A DNA stretch of 64,000 nt from Aurantimicrobium sp. (GTDB lineage Bacteria > Actinomycetota > Actinomycetes > Actinomycetales > Microbacteriaceae). Positions within the stretch are counted from its first letter, which is position 1, and each line of letters begins with the position of its first letter. A program made the position numbers and the translations under genes. Below, in pieces: positions 63,856 to 64,000 of the stretch. A model generated the notes under the pieces. It saw only the letters and a program-made list of their open reading frames with translations, ran no database searches and was not told where the DNA came from. The stretch is taken from NCBI GenBank assembly GCA_024644865.1, contig JAHEGZ010000009.1:1-64000 (forward strand). The letters run 5' to 3'.

Positions 63856-64000
63856 TTACAGTCCGTTCGAAGCGCTCGTGAGGCTGGCGACCTCATCCGC
63901 CGATAGCTGGATGCGCGCAGCCGCCATCAGCGCAGGAAGCTGGCTCACCACGCGGGCGCTCGCAATCGGAGCGTCGACGTGCGCGCGCGTGAGCAGCCAC
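63856..64000 (-). CDS. Aldo/keto reductase, C-terminal part only
   Basis: Only the last 47 codons are in the window; the gene continues past the right edge. The reading frame gives WLLTRAHVDAPIASAR, then VSQLPALMAAARIQLSADEV and a TAA stop at 63858-63856. The WLL-x-R-x-x-V-x-APIASA pattern is the typical C-terminal end of an aldo/keto reductase. Confidence 0.8.
   Translation of the reverse strand, partial: WLLTRAHVDAPIASARVVSQLPALMAAARIQLSADEVASLTSASNGL

Overview
This 64 kb window comes from a fairly high-GC actinobacterium, most likely a member of the Microbacteriaceae. Four things point there: the gene order ftsH-folE-folP-folB-folK-DUF3180-DUF2520-panC-lysS, the menaquinone and cytochrome c maturation blocks, a 32-codon bS22 (AURKAIP1/COX24-type) ribosomal protein gene, and many genes whose start codon lies 6-8 nt after a TANNNT -10 box (probable leaderless mRNAs). 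I see no prophage, IS element, CRISPR array or replication origin. No gap between genes exceeds 300 bases.

Layout. Positions 1-240 hold tRNA-Asp and tRNA-Phe, each with a terminator. Positions 264-3837 carry an AI-2E permease, an MFS transporter and a flippase-like protein. Positions 3886-9877 are a probable catabolic locus around a GntR regulator: leftward a FAH-family enzyme, a CoA transferase and a fused carboxyltransferase; rightward a DUF3500 protein and a SnoaL-like protein. Positions 9887-13484 hold a lipoprotein and a compact ECF vitamin transporter made of a DUF4430 lipoprotein, a single-chain T-A-A energizer and an S component. Positions 13481-13998 hold a Phd/YefM antitoxin domain fused to a nucleotidyltransferase domain, with a YefM-style twin-palindrome operator.

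Positions 14097-23857 are one leftward run: ftsH, folate genes, DUF3180, DUF2520, panC, lysS, a small membrane protein and cls. Positions 23933-31440 encode menaquinone synthesis (menF, menD, menA, menE, menB, menC). Positions 31473-35912 encode system II cytochrome c maturation (ccsB, resB, ccdA, a TlpA-like thioredoxin) behind a histidine phosphatase. Positions 35991-45341 are mixed housekeeping: an archaeal-type AspRS, small redox proteins, bS22, an ArsR-like regulator, proC, a CDF transporter, a glutamine amidotransferase, tadA, a winged-helix regulator and a photolyase. A small RHH plus toxin-like pair follows at 45431-45948.

Positions 45945-56079 are a second catabolic locus. Leftward are SnoaL, MoaF-like, malate/lactate dehydrogenase-like and GMC oxidoreductase genes. 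Rightward are an amidase, an FAH-RraA fusion, a GntR regulator, an HpaE-like aldehyde dehydrogenase and a homoprotocatechuate 2,3-dioxygenase (HpaD) with all three iron ligands. This suggests meta-cleavage of 3,4-dihydroxyphenylacetate or a related aromatic. Positions 56076-64000 hold metH, an SDR, a membrane protein, a second aldehyde dehydrogenase, a dienelactone hydrolase and the 3' end of an aldo/keto reductase.

The least expected items are the Phd-nucleotidyltransferase fusion with its operator, the FAH-RraA fusion inside an Hpa-type cluster, the T-A-A fusion behind a twin TTGCGCAA operator, and a dispersed palindromic repeat that forms part of the metH coding sequence. Start sites were chosen by hand from conserved N-termini, Shine-Dalgarno motifs or -10 spacing.
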